Below, piece by piece: positions 48,875 to 60,045 of a stretch of DNA of 64,000 nucleotides. A model generated the notes under the pieces. The model worked only from the letters and a program-made list of their open reading frames with translations, did no database searches and was not told the DNA's origin. Position numbers and translations under genes: made by a program. Source of the stretch: Ahrensia marina (GTDB lineage: Bacteria > Pseudomonadota > Alphaproteobacteria > Rhizobiales > Rhizobiaceae). The stretch's first letter is position 1. Every line of letters begins with the position of its first letter. The stretch spans positions 107,681-171,680 of the forward strand of contig NZ_JXMU01000011.1 in the NCBI RefSeq assembly GCF_001293565.1, in the 5' to 3' direction.

Positions 48875-49708
48875 CTAGATGCCTTCATGTTCACGGGCTT
48901 TGCGCCCGGTGATCGGCGTGATAAATTTGCGTTTGCTGTCGGCCAAAATAAAGCCAAGCATATCTTTTACAGCTTCACTCTCGCTATATTCTGCCAATAA
49001 AGCTGTGGCATTTTCCCGCAAAGTGCCTGTGCCTTCCGCGAATAGTTTTTTATACGCGCCGCGCACGGCATTGATTTCGTCACGCGCCATGCCGCTGCGT
49101 TTCATACCAACAAGGTTTAAACCGGCAAGAAAAGCCCGGCTGCCGACAACCATCCCATATGGAATAACATCATTCACGACTGCAGAGACGCCGCCGATAA
49201 AGGCGTGGTGACCGACTGTGCAGAACTGATGGACCCCTGCTCCGCCGCCAATAATCACGCGATCACCGATCGTACAATGACCACCGATCATCACATTGTT
49301 TGCAAAGGTCACATGCTCACCCAAAATCGAATCGTGGGCGACATGGGAATAGGCAAGAAACATACAGTTATCGCCGACAATCGTTGTGCCGCGTGAATCG
49401 CCGGTACCACGGTTCATGGTCACGCCTTCACGAATGACAACGTTTTTGCCAACAACCAGCGTTGTTTCTTCACCCTTATAGGCCGTATTCTGCGCATCGG
49501 AGCCGATGACAGCCTGCGGAAAGATTTTTGTACCTGCGCCAATTGTCGTGTGGCCGATCACACTCACATGGCTTATCAGCGCTACATTTTCGTGCAGCTT
49601 TGCGTCGGCACCGATATGGCAAAACGGCCCGACCTTCACACCTGCGGCAAGTTCAGCGCCGTCTTCTACAAAAGCGGTTGGATGGATTTCTACGGCAGTA
49701 TTATTCAT
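48875..49708 (-). CDS. lpxA: UDP-N-acetylglucosamine acyltransferase LpxA
   Basis: A 277-residue trimeric left-handed beta-helix enzyme adding the first 3-hydroxyacyl chain to UDP-GlcNAc. Hexapeptide repeats are obvious; 'TRDSRGTTIVG'-like 'GTGDSRGTTIVGDNCMFLAYSHVAHD' holds the catalytic histidine region, and the C-terminal helical domain starts at 'GLNLVGMKRSGM'. Its ATG shares a base with the fabZ stop (TAATG). Confidence 0.97.
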   Translation of the reverse strand: MNNTAVEIHPTAFVEDGAELAAGVKVGPFCHIGADAKLHENVALISHVSVIGHTTIGAGTKIFPQAVIGSDAQNTAYKGEETTLVVGKNVVIREGVTMNRGTGDSRGTTIVGDNCMFLAYSHVAHDSILGEHVTFANNVMIGGHCTIGDRVIIGGGAGVHQFCTVGHHAFIGGVSAVVNDVIPYGMVVGSRAFLAGLNLVGMKRSGMARDEINAVRGAYKKLFAEGTGTLRENATALLAEYSESEAVKDMLGFILADSKRKFITPITGRKAREHEGI

Positions 49709-50199
49709 TATTTTCCCCGCGACTTCGCATCTGACGGGGAAAGCATGGCTTGAACCTCGGCTTCAGCCACTTTTTCACCGCCAACAATACCCGTACATTC
49801 GTACTTGCAGATGCTGCCGCGCTGTTTGATGAGTTTAACGTGATATTCCAAAATATCGCCCGGTACGACCGGTTTTCTGAATTTGACATTGTCGATCGTC
49901 ATAAAGAAAACCAGTGCCGGTTTGTCCAGTTTGAGATCGCGGATACCAATCGCGCCCGATGTTTGGGCCATGCCCTCGACAATCAACACGCCCGGCATAA
50001 TCGGTTCGCCCGGGAAATGTCCCTGAAAATGTGGCTCGTTAAATGTGACGTTTTTAATGCCCACAGCAGAGCGGTTACCGTCAATATTGATGATGCTGTC
50101 GACCAGCAGCAAAGGATAGCGATGTGGCAAAAGCTTCATGATCTCGTGCAGATCGGCTTTTTCCAGCGCATTATCATGCGTTGTAACCTGTTTTGTCAT
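49708..50199 (-). CDS. fabZ: 3-hydroxyacyl-ACP dehydratase FabZ
   Basis: A 163-residue hot-dog-fold dehydratase of fatty-acid elongation. The catalytic motif '[20 protein letters not shown]' contains His and Glu of the active site, preceded by '[12 protein letters not shown]'. It lies between lpxD and lpxA, the classical order, where it competes with them for 3-hydroxyacyl-ACP. Confidence 0.97.
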   Translation of the reverse strand: MTKQVTTHDNALEKADLHEIMKLLPHRYPLLLVDSIINIDGNRSAVGIKNVTFNEPHFQGHFPGEPIMPGVLIVEGMAQTSGAIGIRDLKLDKPALVFFMTIDNVKFRKPVVPGDILEYHVKLIKQRGSICKYECTGIVGGEKVAEAEVQAMLSPSDAKSRGK

Positions 50200-50220
50200 A
50201 GCAGGATGTTCCCGGTATCG

Positions 50221-51276
50221 TTATTTTGGATTTTCAGCTTTATTTGGTTTAGCCAAGCGGCGCAATGTTGCTTGCTCTCTAAAGAACGCTTTAAACGGCT
50301 GCGCAGGCGTTCCTGCCCATTTTTCGCCATCTGGAATGTCGTTCATCACACTGGATGTGGCGGCGAGTTGAACGCCATTGCCAAGTGTAATGTGGTCAGA
50401 AATGCCGACACGCCCGCCAATAAGGCATCCGTCACCGATTTTTGCTGATCCGGAAATCCCGACAAACCCTGCAATCGCGCAATTCCGACCGATAACAACA
50501 TTATGCCCGATCTGAACCAGATTATCGATCTTTGTTCCTTCGCCGATAACAGTGTCATCCAGAGCGCCGCGGTCAATAGTGGTATTGGCGCCAATCTCGA
50601 CATTGTCCTGAATGATAACGCGGCCAAGTTGCGGCATTTTTTCCAAACCATTTTGGCCCGGAATAAAACCGAAACCATCCTGCCCGATGCGTACACCTGA
50701 ATGTATCGAGACATCATCGCCAATCATGGCATATTGAACACTGGCATTGGGACCAATCGAAGCATTGCGTCCAATCTGGCAGTTCTCACCAATGGTAGCG
50801 TTTGCGCCAATAAACGATCCGGCCCCTATCGAGACACCGGCGCTGATAACAGCACCCGCACAAATGATCACATCGCCTTCAATTGTCGCCATCGGATCGA
50901 TGATTGCAAATTCCGAGATGCCGGTTTCCGTGCGCCGGTTGCCAAGACTGGTTGGATAAAGCTCTCTGGCTAAAGCAGCAAAGGACTGTTGCGGGTTTTC
51001 AACGATGATCAGCTGCGGCCCTTCGGGCATTTGAGCAACCAGCTTTTCTTGACATATGACTGCGGCGCAAATAGACAGTGCGTTCAGTGTCAGACCTTTC
51101 GGCGACTGAACAAAAGTAAGCATATCAGGCTTGGGATTGTTCGCCGCGCACATGCCTTGAACGGCTTTATTATCTCCGTCTGTGTTTTCCCCTTCCACAC
51201 CTAAGAATGTTTTTATCCAAGATAATGATGCTTTTTGCGTATCAATTTTATGGAAGACTGGTGCGGAATGGGTCAA
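50221..51276 (-). CDS. lpxD: UDP-3-O-acylglucosamine N-acyltransferase LpxD
   Basis: A 351-residue trimeric acyltransferase adding the second 3-hydroxyacyl chain. The N-terminal uridine-binding domain (about 1-115) is followed by long hexapeptide beta-helix repeats and the catalytic region '[30 protein letters not shown]'. It follows bamA across a hairpin-containing 67-bp gap. Confidence 0.96.
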   Translation of the reverse strand: MTHSAPVFHKIDTQKASLSWIKTFLGVEGENTDGDNKAVQGMCAANNPKPDMLTFVQSPKGLTLNALSICAAVICQEKLVAQMPEGPQLIIVENPQQSFAALARELYPTSLGNRRTETGISEFAIIDPMATIEGDVIICAGAVISAGVSIGAGSFIGANATIGENCQIGRNASIGPNASVQYAMIGDDVSIHSGVRIGQDGFGFIPGQNGLEKMPQLGRVIIQDNVEIGANTTIDRGALDDTVIGEGTKIDNLVQIGHNVVIGRNCAIAGFVGISGSAKIGDGCLIGGRVGISDHITLGNGVQLAATSSVMNDIPDGEKWAGTPAQPFKAFFREQATLRRLAKPNKAENPK

Positions 51277-51313
51277 TAGAAACTCTCAACGAGCAGACAC
51301 GAGATACATGTGG

Positions 51314-51338
51314 AAAGTCCGGCACTTAGCCGGACTTT
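51314..51338 (-). other. Hairpin between bamA and lpxD
   Basis: AAAGTCCGGC (51314-51323), a 5-nt loop and GCCGGACTTT (51329-51338) form a perfect 10-bp stem just after the bamA stop. On the minus strand only TTTCC follows, so it is a weak terminator or attenuator there; on the plus strand the T run is longer. It may lower lpx expression relative to bamA or protect bamA mRNA. Confidence 0.6.
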
Positions 51339-51343
51339 TTAAT

Positions 51344-53686
51344 TTAGAATGCTGACGATACAGAGAAGTTGAACTGTTGTACTTCATCCGTATCTTCTTT
51401 TGATATCGGGAAGGCATAATCGATGCGCAGAGGCGCAAACGGTGACTGCCAGATCAAGCTGATACCCGCAGAAGTACGGAATTTCATATCCGTTGAAGCG
51501 GCTGTCGCATCGGCCAAATCACTACCGAACAATGTTGCAGCATCGGCAAAGATAGCACCTTTAAAGCCGAGGTCACGCGGGACCGCCGGCAGCGGAAACT
51601 GCGCTTCTGCAGTAAAGTTAAGGTAGCTGGTACCACCCAAATGGTTACCTGCAGCATCGACCGGACCAATACCATTGGTTTCAAAACCACGGATACGTGA
51701 TGGTCCCAAGCGAAGATTGTCAAACACGCGGACATCTTCACCTAAGCCTGTGATGTTACCGCCGCCTGCACGCAAGAACCCGACAATGTCAGCTTCTTCA
51801 GACAGCGTATGGTAGTAACGTCCGTCTGCCGTTGTCTTGATGTACTTGGCATCGCCACCCAAACCGGCCACCTGCTGCTGCACAGAGACATATACGCCTT
51901 CATGCGGGTCATTACGGTCATCAATCGAGTTATATACAAAACCGTAGTTGATTGCAGAGCGGATATAAGGGTTCCGACCCGAATTAATCTCTGTATCGAT
52001 CGCTGACGGAAGCAGTGCTGCATCCGTGACAGTGTATTCATCCTGTGAATAAGAGTAACCGAAATTGGCACTGAAATTATCTGTGATAGGCAAGCCAAAG
52101 CTTACTGAGCCGCCACTTGTCGCGCTATCGTAACCGTCATCGTCATAGCTGTTTGTGCTTCTGAACGCACGGAATGTCGCTGACATGCGGTAGCCAAGGA
52201 AATAAGGTTCGGTAAACGATACATTGTAAGTACGTGAATCAACACCGCCACCTACAGCAAGGCGGATTGCCTGACCACGGCCTTGAAAGTTGCGCTGGGA
52301 AATAGAACCCTCAAAGTTCACACCCTTGTCAGATGTATCCGTGCTGCCGGTTGAATAACCCACACCGACACCAAATTCACCTGTTGGCTTGTCTGCAACC
52401 TGAACAACAATGATAACACGGTCAGGCTGAGAGCCCGGACGTGTCGTAATCTCTACGCGCTGGAAGAAATCAAGTGCTTCCAGACGCTTTTGCGCGCGGC
52501 GAATGAGGATCTGGTTGAAAGCATCGCCTTCGGACAGATCGAACTCACGGCGGATAACATAGTCGCGCGTTGTTGTATTGCCGACGATTTCAATACGTTC
52601 GACATAAGCGCGCTGGCCCTGATCAACGATATAAGAAACGTCAATCGTGTTATTTTCAAAATTACGGTTACCGACAGGCGTCACTTCCGCAAACGGGAAG
52701 CCTTTTGCCGCCAACTTTTCAGACATCGCGATAAGCGTGTCTTCAACATCTTTTGCGCTGTATGTTTTACCATCACGGGTTTCAACGGAACGTTTCAGTT
52801 CTTCAGGATCAACGCCGGAAACTGTGCTGTCGATGTCAATATTGCCGAAAGCATAGCGCTCGCCTTCATCCACTTCAAAAGTGATGGCAATATTGCCTGT
52901 TTCAGGATCAACATTGGCAGAGGAAGAAATAACGCGGAAATCGGCATAACCACGGTTGAAGTAGAAGCGGCGAAGCTGCTCTTCATCAGCGGCAAGACGC
53001 TGGTCGTCATAAACGTCCGTGCGTGTGAACCAAGACAGCAGATTTGTTTTCTTGATCGAGATAATGCCCTGAAGGCGGCGATCACCAAATGCGTTGTTAC
53101 CCACAAAATTGATCTGTGAGATTTTGGTTTTTCCACCCTCGGCGATCTGGAAAATCACGTTGACGCGGTTTTCACCCAAATCAACCACGCTGGCATTAAC
53201 CTGCACGTCGGAGCGACCAGTGCGGCTGTAAGCCTCAACGATGGCATCAACATCGGCATCAAGTGCTTGCTGATCAAAACGTTCACGTGAGCGCAGACGG
53301 ACAACGGCTTCAAGGCGATCGTCCTTCAATTTGCGGTTACCCTGGAATAGAACCTGATTGACCGTTGCGTATTCAACAACATTGATAACCAGTGTTGAAC
53401 CGGATGTATTTACAGACACATCAGAGAACAGCCCTGTGCGGAACAGTGCTTTAACAGCATTATCAACTTCAGCGCTGGTAAAATTCTTACCTGATTGATA
53501 TCCGACAAAATCGGCAATCGTCGCATCAGCAACGCGCTGGTTACCGCTTACGGATATCGAACGTACAACCGCTGCGTCTGCAGTAGAAACACTTACTGCC
53601 TGAAGAATAACAGCGCCGCCAACAGCTGGCGTGACGGATAGGGCAAATATCGATGCCGCGTTTAGTAATTTACGAGCCGCTCTCAT
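51344..53686 (-). CDS. bamA: Outer-membrane protein assembly factor BamA
   Basis: A 780-residue outer-membrane protein. A signal peptide (to about residue 38, 'VSVSTADA') precedes five POTRA domains (about 40-440; first 'RSISVSGNQRVADATIADFVG') and a 16-strand Omp85 beta-barrel ending in aromatic 'FNFSVSSAF'. The barrel motif 'LRLGPSRIRGFETNGIGP' corresponds to the conserved VRGF/Y loop. It sits between rseP and lpxD as in most Gram-negative bacteria. Confidence 0.97.
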   Translation of the reverse strand: MRAARKLLNAASIFALSVTPAVGGAVILQAVSVSTADAAVVRSISVSGNQRVADATIADFVGYQSGKNFTSAEVDNAVKALFRTGLFSDVSVNTSGSTLVINVVEYATVNQVLFQGNRKLKDDRLEAVVRLRSRERFDQQALDADVDAIVEAYSRTGRSDVQVNASVVDLGENRVNVIFQIAEGGKTKISQINFVGNNAFGDRRLQGIISIKKTNLLSWFTRTDVYDDQRLAADEEQLRRFYFNRGYADFRVISSSANVDPETGNIAITFEVDEGERYAFGNIDIDSTVSGVDPEELKRSVETRDGKTYSAKDVEDTLIAMSEKLAAKGFPFAEVTPVGNRNFENNTIDVSYIVDQGQRAYVERIEIVGNTTTRDYVIRREFDLSEGDAFNQILIRRAQKRLEALDFFQRVEITTRPGSQPDRVIIVVQVADKPTGEFGVGVGYSTGSTDTSDKGVNFEGSISQRNFQGRGQAIRLAVGGGVDSRTYNVSFTEPYFLGYRMSATFRAFRSTNSYDDDGYDSATSGGSVSFGLPITDNFSANFGYSYSQDEYTVTDAALLPSAIDTEINSGRNPYIRSAINYGFVYNSIDDRNDPHEGVYVSVQQQVAGLGGDAKYIKTTADGRYYHTLSEEADIVGFLRAGGGNITGLGEDVRVFDNLRLGPSRIRGFETNGIGPVDAAGNHLGGTSYLNFTAEAQFPLPAVPRDLGFKGAIFADAATLFGSDLADATAASTDMKFRTSAGISLIWQSPFAPLRIDYAFPISKEDTDEVQQFNFSVSSAF

Positions 53687-53877
53687 GCGGTTACTTCCCC
53701 ACTATTGTCTGTTTGTGTGCACGCATAAGCGCACCTTCTTACAGTGATACTAAGTCGTATTGCAGGCTTTTCCCCTACACGCAAGCTTTAGGGTTAAAAA
53801 GCCTTTACCTTGTGCCGTTGCGTGACGTTTTAGCCACTAAATTCCATAGCTTATGGTTAAAAATCTCTTTTTTTAAC

Positions 53878-55032
53878 TCAACTTGCACCAAAAATGCGAG
53901 TCACATCATTCCACGTTGCAAAAACCATTAAACCAAGAATCAGCGCGAATCCAACCCGATATCCATACTCCATTGTCCGCTCGGAAAGCGGCTTACCCAA
54001 AATTGCCTCACATAGGTAAAACAATAGATGGCCGCCATCAAGTACCGGAACGGGCAGAAGGTTCAAAAGTCCGATTGATACAGATAAAATTGCCGCCAGA
54101 TTGAGCAATGCGGCAAAACCAAGTGTCGCAACTTGACCGGAAACCTGAGCCACGCGGATCGGCCCGCCAATTTGGTCAGCTTTTTCACGGCCGGTCACAA
54201 CGCCGGCCAAATAACCGCCGGTGCGCGCAATCACCCAGCCGGTTTCCCTAACGCCTATCCAAAGAGATTCGCCAATACCGTATTCCTGTGTGCGGTAATT
54301 GCCGACTTCAGCATTGTTGACCACGCCGATGACGCCCTGCTCTATCTTGTTGCCAAAGCGGTCCTCGATTTCCAGACGCTCGGGCGTAACGGTCAGATCA
54401 AGCTCCTGATCTCCGCGGCGCATACGCATCACAATCGGCGTTTCGGCGCGTGGTGTCACATAGCGCTGAACATCGGAAAATGTCTCGACAGACACGCCGT
54501 CAACAGAAACAAAAATATCGCCCACTTCGATGCCAGCGGCTTCTGCGGCGCTTTGCTCACGCACTTCAGCAACAATTGGGTCGGCAACCATGCGGCCATA
54601 TGTTGCTGTAATCACGGCGAATATTATGATTGCCAGTATAAAATTGGCAATTGGACCGGCTGCAACTGTTGCTGCGCGGCGCCATACAGATTTGTTATGA
54701 AAGGCGCGCGCCTGATCTGCTTCAGACAGATTGCTATCAGGATCATGCTCGCGGCTTGTCGTTGAGGCGGCATTCATGTCCCCGACAAACTTCACATAAC
54801 CGCCAAGCGGGATCAGCGAAAGCCGCCAGCGTGTGCCCCGCCTGTCATTAATACCGATAATTTCAGGACCAAAGCCGACAGAAAAAGTTGTTGCGCCGAT
54901 GCCGCAAAGGCGCCCTACCCAATAATGTCCGAGCTCATGGATAAACACCACGATTGTCAGCACGAAAAGAAAAGGCAAAAGCGTGCCGAGTAAAAACCCG
55001 TCTGTTGATATCAGGCTGGAGATAAATTCCAT
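53878..55032 (-). CDS. rseP: RseP-family M50 site-2 protease
   Basis: A 384-residue intramembrane zinc metalloprotease. The zinc motif 'VFIHELGHYWVGRLCG' lies in the first helix; one PDZ domain (about 135-220) follows; the third zinc ligand is in 'NLLPVPVLDGGHLLFYLCEAI'. E. coli RseP cleaves the anti-sigma factor RseA and signal-peptide remnants; the substrate here is unknown. It sits in the cdsA-rseP-bamA order of the family. Confidence 0.95.
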   Translation of the reverse strand: MEFISSLISTDGFLLGTLLPFLFVLTIVVFIHELGHYWVGRLCGIGATTFSVGFGPEIIGINDRRGTRWRLSLIPLGGYVKFVGDMNAASTTSREHDPDSNLSEADQARAFHNKSVWRRAATVAAGPIANFILAIIIFAVITATYGRMVADPIVAEVREQSAAEAAGIEVGDIFVSVDGVSVETFSDVQRYVTPRAETPIVMRMRRGDQELDLTVTPERLEIEDRFGNKIEQGVIGVVNNAEVGNYRTQEYGIGESLWIGVRETGWVIARTGGYLAGVVTGREKADQIGGPIRVAQVSGQVATLGFAALLNLAAILSVSIGLLNLLPVPVLDGGHLLFYLCEAILGKPLSERTMEYGYRVGFALILGLMVFATWNDVTRIFGAS

Positions 55033-55065
55033 GCAAATTACCTATATAAATATCGCGCACACGCG

Positions 55066-55881
55066 CTAAACAAAAAATGCTGATGCCGGTGCGGCAAGAC
55101 CGCCAACGATAGCACCTAACATCCACAATACAATTGCAGCGAAAAGTAGACCATCAATACGGTCCATTAAACCGCCATGGCCCGGAATAATATAACCGGA
55201 ATCTTTAACGCCAGCGCGCCGTTTAATGCCAGATTCGAAAAGATCGCCCATTTGGGAAACCGCAGATAACACAATAGCTAGCAGTAGCAGGCCGCCTTGA
55301 TTGTGCAGTCCTGCCAGAATGATGATGATCCATGCGCCAAAAGCTGCGGCAAGCACGCCGCCTATTGCGCCGGACATTGTTTTGTTCGGGGAGATCGCCG
55401 GGGCAAGCTTTGGTCCGCCAACAGCTCTACCCACAAAATAAGCGCCAATGTCGGTAAACCAAACCGTGACGCATAGATAAAGAATCGCAATCAGGCCGAC
55501 TGTGTATTCAAATGCGCCGCGCAAACTGACCATCGCAATCAGGAAGCCGCAAGCGTATAAAAGGCCGATAACGCTCCGCGTGCCCCCTACCCAAGACAGC
55601 AATAAGCCGCTTGCAATACCGAATATTGCAATAACCGCTAAAAACAAAAGCGTTCCTGAAAAGAATAAAAATGCCAAAGTCATGCCTGCAACACAGGCAA
55701 AACCGACAAACTTCGCACGGTCATCGCTGTCCGGTAGCATGATATTCGCCCACTCAGACCAAACAACGGCTGACATAAGGCCAATCAGAAGCGCAAAAAT
55801 CCATCCGCCGACAAAGACGGCAAACAAAAAGACGACCGCCATGATGATGCCGGAGATGACACGTAAGCGAAGCTCGCTCAT
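55066..55881 (-). CDS. cdsA: Phosphatidate cytidylyltransferase
   Basis: A 271-residue polytopic membrane enzyme making CDP-diacylglycerol. The family signature is intact near the C-terminus: '[21 protein letters not shown]' followed by '[12 protein letters not shown]'. Its start overlaps the uppS stop by 4 nt (ATGA). Confidence 0.96.
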   Translation of the reverse strand: MSELRLRVISGIIMAVVFLFAVFVGGWIFALLIGLMSAVVWSEWANIMLPDSDDRAKFVGFACVAGMTLAFLFFSGTLLFLAVIAIFGIASGLLLSWVGGTRSVIGLLYACGFLIAMVSLRGAFEYTVGLIAILYLCVTVWFTDIGAYFVGRAVGGPKLAPAISPNKTMSGAIGGVLAAAFGAWIIIILAGLHNQGGLLLLAIVLSAVSQMGDLFESGIKRRAGVKDSGYIIPGHGGLMDRIDGLLFAAIVLWMLGAIVGGLAAPASAFFV

Positions 55882-56627
55882 TGTGCTGCGCCTTTGACCG
55901 CTTCCACACCGCCAAAACGGCGGTCACGGCGTGTAAATATCTCTATGGCCTCTGCCAGATGATGCTCGTCAAAGTCGGGCCACATACAATCAAGAAAGAC
56001 CATTTCAGCATAGGCAACCTGCCACAGCAGAAAATTGGACAGGCGCACTTCGCCGCTTGTGCGAAGAATCAAATCAGGATCTGGGCTGGCAACTGTGTCG
56101 AGCGCTGCCGATATATGCTGTTCGGTCACACGCTCGCCCTTAGCTACCGGTCCGGACGGATCATCAATAACAGTTTGCATGGCGCGGACGATTTCATCGC
56201 GCCCACCGTAATTGAAAGCGATGTTCAAATTAAGCTCGGTATTGTGCGCGGTTTTTTCTTCGGCAGATTCAATCAGTGCCAGAATATCAGGGCGCAAGCC
56301 CTCCCGCCGGCCAATGATACGCACACGCACACCGTTTGCAGCCAATTCCGCCAGATCGCGCCGGATATAGAGTTTTAAAAGGCTGAGAAGATCTTTGATT
56401 TCATCGGCGGGACGCGACCAGTTTTCTGATGAAAATGCATATAGGGTCAGATGTTTGATGCCAAACTTCGGGACCGACTTCACAGTACGGCGCAAAGCTT
56501 CCACACCGGCTTTATGGCCGTATGTACGGGGCATTCCCCGCGCCGCAGCCCAACGCCCGTTGCCATCCATGATGATGGCAAGGTGATTGACCGGCTGTGT
56601 CAATTTGGCGGGCGTTTCATTCAGCAA
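55878..56627 (-). CDS. uppS: Undecaprenyl diphosphate synthase (isoprenyl transferase)
   Basis: A 249-residue cis-prenyltransferase making the C55 lipid carrier. The motif '[24 protein letters not shown]' includes the catalytic aspartate and diphosphate-binding residues; '[13 protein letters not shown]' and '[21 protein letters not shown]' are also conserved. Confidence 0.97.
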   Translation of the reverse strand: MLNETPAKLTQPVNHLAIIMDGNGRWAAARGMPRTYGHKAGVEALRRTVKSVPKFGIKHLTLYAFSSENWSRPADEIKDLLSLLKLYIRRDLAELAANGVRVRIIGRREGLRPDILALIESAEEKTAHNTELNLNIAFNYGGRDEIVRAMQTVIDDPSGPVAKGERVTEQHISAALDTVASPDPDLILRTSGEVRLSNFLLWQVAYAEMVFLDCMWPDFDEHHLAEAIEIFTRRDRRFGGVEAVKGAAQ

Positions 56628-56682
56628 TTCTGCAAAGCTCCTCTTTCATTCGGGTTTACGGCTCTAGCCAAGCCGTAAATCA

Positions 56683-57243
56683 TCAAACTTGCAAAATTTC
56701 CTGTTCTTTTTCAGCAAGCAATTTATCAATACGCTCAATAAAGCCGTCAGTCTGCTTTTGGACCGCCTCGGATTCAGCGCGCGCTTCATCCTTGCCAAAA
56801 TCACCGTCTTTTTCCAGCTTCTTTAGGGTGTCCATGCCATCACGGCGCACGTGACGCACAGCAATACGCGCATTTTCGGCATATTGGTTGGCAACTTTCA
56901 CAAGATCGCGGCGGCGCTCTTCGTTCAGTTCCGGCAATGGAACGCGTACAGTTGTACCGTCAGTCATCGGATTAAGACCAAGCGTTGAATCTCGAATGGC
57001 TTTTTCAACGGCAGATACCATTCCCTTATCCCAGACATTCACCGCAAGCATGCGCGGTTCCGGAATGGTAACGTTGGCAACCTGTGTAATCGGCATCTGA
57101 CTGCCATAGGCATCAATCATAATCGGATCCAGCAAGCTGGCTGATGCGCGCCCTGTGCGCAAACCGGCCAAATCGCCTGCAAATGCATTGATTGCGCCTT
57201 CCATACGGCGTTTTAAATCCGCCAAATCATATTCATTACTCAT
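56683..57243 (-). CDS. frr: Ribosome recycling factor
   Basis: A 186-residue protein that splits post-termination ribosomes with EF-G. It starts '[30 protein letters not shown]' and contains '[29 protein letters not shown]', both family hallmarks. It follows pyrH by 89 bp and precedes uppS. Confidence 0.97.
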   Translation of the reverse strand: MSNEYDLADLKRRMEGAINAFAGDLAGLRTGRASASLLDPIMIDAYGSQMPITQVANVTIPEPRMLAVNVWDKGMVSAVEKAIRDSTLGLNPMTDGTTVRVPLPELNEERRRDLVKVANQYAENARIAVRHVRRDGMDTLKKLEKDGDFGKDEARAESEAVQKQTDGFIERIDKLLAEKEQEILQV

Positions 57244-57332
57244 CTGGCTAAACCCCTATCGTTCTGCTTTGGCCTCGTGCAGATAGTCTGACATTGACAA
57301 GCTATGTGCACAAATGTTGATCAAAATGAGGA

Positions 57333-58055
57333 TTAAACCTCTGTTACAAGTGTGGAGCGTCCCCGACCACTTAAAATTTCGGCAAACCCGCCTTTTTCAT
57401 GGATTGAAAACACAATAATCGGGATATGATTTTCCCGCGTCAATGCAACCGCAGCCACATCCATAACATTCAAGCCTTTGTCCAATACATCTTTGTGCGT
57501 CAGTTTTTCATAGCGCATCGCATCCGGGTTCTTTTTCGGATCGGCGGAATAGATACCGTCGACTTGTGTTCCTTTGAACAAAGCGTCGGCGCCGATTTCT
57601 GCTGCACGCAATGCTGACGCTGAATCTGTTGTGAAAAACGGATTGCCGGTGCCGCCGGCAAATATCACCACACGCCCCGCATTAATGTAGGCCATTGCCT
57701 TTCGCTGCGAAAAACTCTCGCAGATTTCAGGCATGGCAATGGCTGACAACACCACCGCATCAATACCGTGTTTTTGTAGTGATGTACGCAGCGCGACTGA
57801 GTTAATGACCGTTGCCAACATCCCCATATGGTCACCGCTGACACGGTCGCCGCCGCGCGATGCCACAGCCACGCCGCGGAAGATATTGCCGCCGCCAATG
57901 ACAATGGCAATTTCAACATCAAGATCACGGGCTTGCTTAATGTCGCCGGCGATACGGTCCGCGACAGAAACATCTATGCCAAACCCCTGATCCCCCATCA
58001 GCGCCTCTCCGGAGACCTTAATCAAAACGCGTTTGTAAAGGGGTGTGTCCGTCAT
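57333..58055 (-). CDS. pyrH: UMP kinase
   Basis: A 240-residue bacterial UMP kinase of the amino-acid-kinase fold. Motifs: 'KRVLIKVSGEALMGDQGFGID', 'IVIGGGNIFRG', 'GDHMGMLATVINSVAL' and 'VIFAGGTGNPFFTTDSASALRA'. It follows tsf across a gap with an 11-bp hairpin. Confidence 0.98.
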   Translation of the reverse strand: MTDTPLYKRVLIKVSGEALMGDQGFGIDVSVADRIAGDIKQARDLDVEIAIVIGGGNIFRGVAVASRGGDRVSGDHMGMLATVINSVALRTSLQKHGIDAVVLSAIAMPEICESFSQRKAMAYINAGRVVIFAGGTGNPFFTTDSASALRAAEIGADALFKGTQVDGIYSADPKKNPDAMRYEKLTHKDVLDKGLNVMDVAAVALTRENHIPIIVFSIHEKGGFAEILSGRGRSTLVTEV

Positions 58056-58108
58056 CGTTCTTCAATACTTTCAATGTGGCATATGGATTCGTGCATTTCG
58101 ATACAACA

Positions 58109-58136
58109 AGGGCACCGCGTTGTCACGCGATGCCCT
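58109..58136 (-). other. Hairpin between tsf and pyrH
   Basis: AGGGCACCGCG (58109-58119) pairs with CGCGATGCCCT (58126-58136) around a 6-nt loop, with one G-T type pair. On the minus strand only TGTTG follows, so it is a leaky terminator or processing site after tsf. Confidence 0.55.
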
Positions 58137-58170
58137 GTAATTGTTCTACTCAAACCAAAGGTTTTCGTAC

Positions 58171-59091
58171 TTAGCCTTTTGCGGCCGCTGCAACTTCAGC
58201 AGCGAAATCGCTTTCTTCTTTTTCAACGCCTTCGCCAAGAGCGAAACGAACCATGGTTGTGATTTTAGCCGGTGCACCGATTTCTTTTTCAGCTTCTTTA
58301 AGCGCTGCTTCAACAGTCAGGTCAGGGTTGATAACGAATGCCTGTTTGAGCAAGCAAACCTCACCGTAGAACTTGTTGATGCGGCCTTCGACCATTTTCT
58401 CAATAATGTTGGCTGGCTTGCCTGAAGCGGCTGCCTGCTCTGAGAAAATTGCGCGCTCACGCTCAACCACATCCTGATCAAGATCGTCCGGGCTGATTGA
58501 AAGCGGGTTGGTCGCAGCGATGTGCATTGCGATCTGACGGCCGATTGCCTGTGCAGCAGCAGCGTCGCCTGTTGTTTCAATACCAACAAGCACACCAAGC
58601 TTACCGAGATCGGTTGCAACAGCATTGTGAACATAAGATGCAACAACACCTGAACCCACGCTCAATTTTGCCGAGCGGCGCAGGTTCATGTTCTCACCGA
58701 TTGTGCCGATAGCGTCTTTGATCGCGCCGTCAACTGTTTTATCGCCAAGGTCAGCAGCAAGAACAGCATCAACGGAACCGTCTGTACCCATAGCTGCACC
58801 GGCAACACCAGTTACCAATGATTGGAAATCATCGTTGCGCGCAACAAAGTCCGTTTCGGAGTTCAACTCGACAACAACGCCTTCATTGCCTTCGCTTTTC
58901 ACGCTGATCAGGCCTTCAGCAGCTGTACGGCCAGCTTTCTTGTCTGCTTTCGCAATACCTTTTGTGCGAAGCCAGTCCATCGCAGCTTCAACATTGCCGT
59001 CGTTTTCCTGAAGTGCTTTTTTACAGTCCATCATGCCTGCGCCGGATGCTTCGCGCAGTTCTTTTACCAATGCTGCAGTAATAGTAGCCAT
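58171..59091 (-). CDS. tsf: Elongation factor Ts
   Basis: A 306-residue nucleotide exchange factor for EF-Tu. It starts with the UBA-like domain ('[21 protein letters not shown]' region) followed by '[11 protein letters not shown]' and two core subdomains. The start at 59091 is chosen because GAGG lies eight bases before it and the length is normal; upstream in-frame starts at 59097 and 59136 are less likely. Confidence 0.97.
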   Translation of the reverse strand: MATITAALVKELREASGAGMMDCKKALQENDGNVEAAMDWLRTKGIAKADKKAGRTAAEGLISVKSEGNEGVVVELNSETDFVARNDDFQSLVTGVAGAAMGTDGSVDAVLAADLGDKTVDGAIKDAIGTIGENMNLRRSAKLSVGSGVVASYVHNAVATDLGKLGVLVGIETTGDAAAAQAIGRQIAMHIAATNPLSISPDDLDQDVVERERAIFSEQAAASGKPANIIEKMVEGRINKFYGEVCLLKQAFVINPDLTVEAALKEAEKEIGAPAKITTMVRFALGEGVEKEESDFAAEVAAAAKG

Positions 59092-59195
59092 TTTCATTAC
59101 CTCTTGTGCCGACTTGTCATTTAGGTGCGGCTTCATTTTCGATCAGACCTTAAATAGGTTCTGTGACCGTGATTTTCATCAGTTTTATGAAAGTG

Positions 59196-59227
59196 CATGT
59201 GCGGAAGCTGTTTTGCTGCCGCACATG
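59196..59227 (-). other. Hairpin between rpsB and tsf
   Basis: CATGTGCGG (59196-59204) and CCGCACATG (59219-59227) form a perfect 9-bp stem, extendable by an internal AGC/GCT pairing. It lies in the 160-bp rpsB-tsf gap, where many bacteria have an attenuator or processing site. Confidence 0.55.
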
Positions 59228-59251
59228 TATAAGATTCAAGCGCTTGAACGC

Positions 59252-60025
59252 TTATTCAGCAGATGCTGCTTCTTCGGCCAGAGCTTCTTCAACAGGCGCT
59301 TCTTCCATTGCGCCGACATCAATGCCTGATGCGCCAGCCTGGCGGGCAATGCCGTCAAGCGCTGATTTCGCGATCAAATCGCAGTAAAGCGAGATTGCGC
59401 GTGCCGCATCGTCGTTGCCCGGGATCGGGAAATCAACAACATCCGGATTACAGTTTGAGTCAACAATCGCGATAACCGGAATGTTCAAACGGTGCGCTTC
59501 CTGAATAGCGATCGCTTCTTTGTTGGTATCAACAACAAACATAAGGTCCGGCACGCCGCCCATGTCTTTGATGCCGCCAAGTGCACGGTCAAGCTTTTCA
59601 CGCTCGCGTGTCAGGTTCAAAAGCTCTTTCTTGGTAAAGCCCTGACCTTCGCCAGCAAGCAATTCGTCAAGTTTGCGAAGACGCTGAATTGAGTTGGAAA
59701 TTGTTTTCCAGTTTGTCAGCATACCGCCGAGCCAGCGCGCATTAACATAGTACTGCGCTGAACGCTGGGCTGCGTCTGCAACGATCTCCGAAGCCTGACG
59801 CTTTGTGCCGACGAAAAGAACGCGGCCCCCGCCTGCAACGGTGTCAGACACCATTTTAAGCGCATTTGAAAGAAGCGGAACAGTCTGTGAAAGATCGAGA
59901 ATGTGAACGTTGTTACGGTCACCAAAAATGTACTTCGCCATTTTTGGGTTCCAGCGATGTGTCTGGTGACCAAAGTGTACGCCTGCTTCGAGGAGCTGAC
60001 GCATTGAGAAATCTGGCAATGCCAT
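59252..60025 (-). CDS. rpsB: 30S ribosomal protein S2
   Basis: A 257-residue small-subunit protein. Conserved parts are '[22 protein letters not shown]', '[20 protein letters not shown]' and '[26 protein letters not shown]'. A C-terminal acidic, alanine-rich tail is common in rhizobia. It opens the leftward supercluster and is preceded by a structured leader and an AAGGAAA ribosome-binding site. Confidence 0.98.
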   Translation of the reverse strand: MALPDFSMRQLLEAGVHFGHQTHRWNPKMAKYIFGDRNNVHILDLSQTVPLLSNALKMVSDTVAGGGRVLFVGTKRQASEIVADAAQRSAQYYVNARWLGGMLTNWKTISNSIQRLRKLDELLAGEGQGFTKKELLNLTREREKLDRALGGIKDMGGVPDLMFVVDTNKEAIAIQEAHRLNIPVIAIVDSNCNPDVVDFPIPGNDDAARAISLYCDLIAKSALDGIARQAGASGIDVGAMEEAPVEEALAEEAASAE

Positions 60026-60045
60026 CGTATTTTCCTTTCCGGTTT

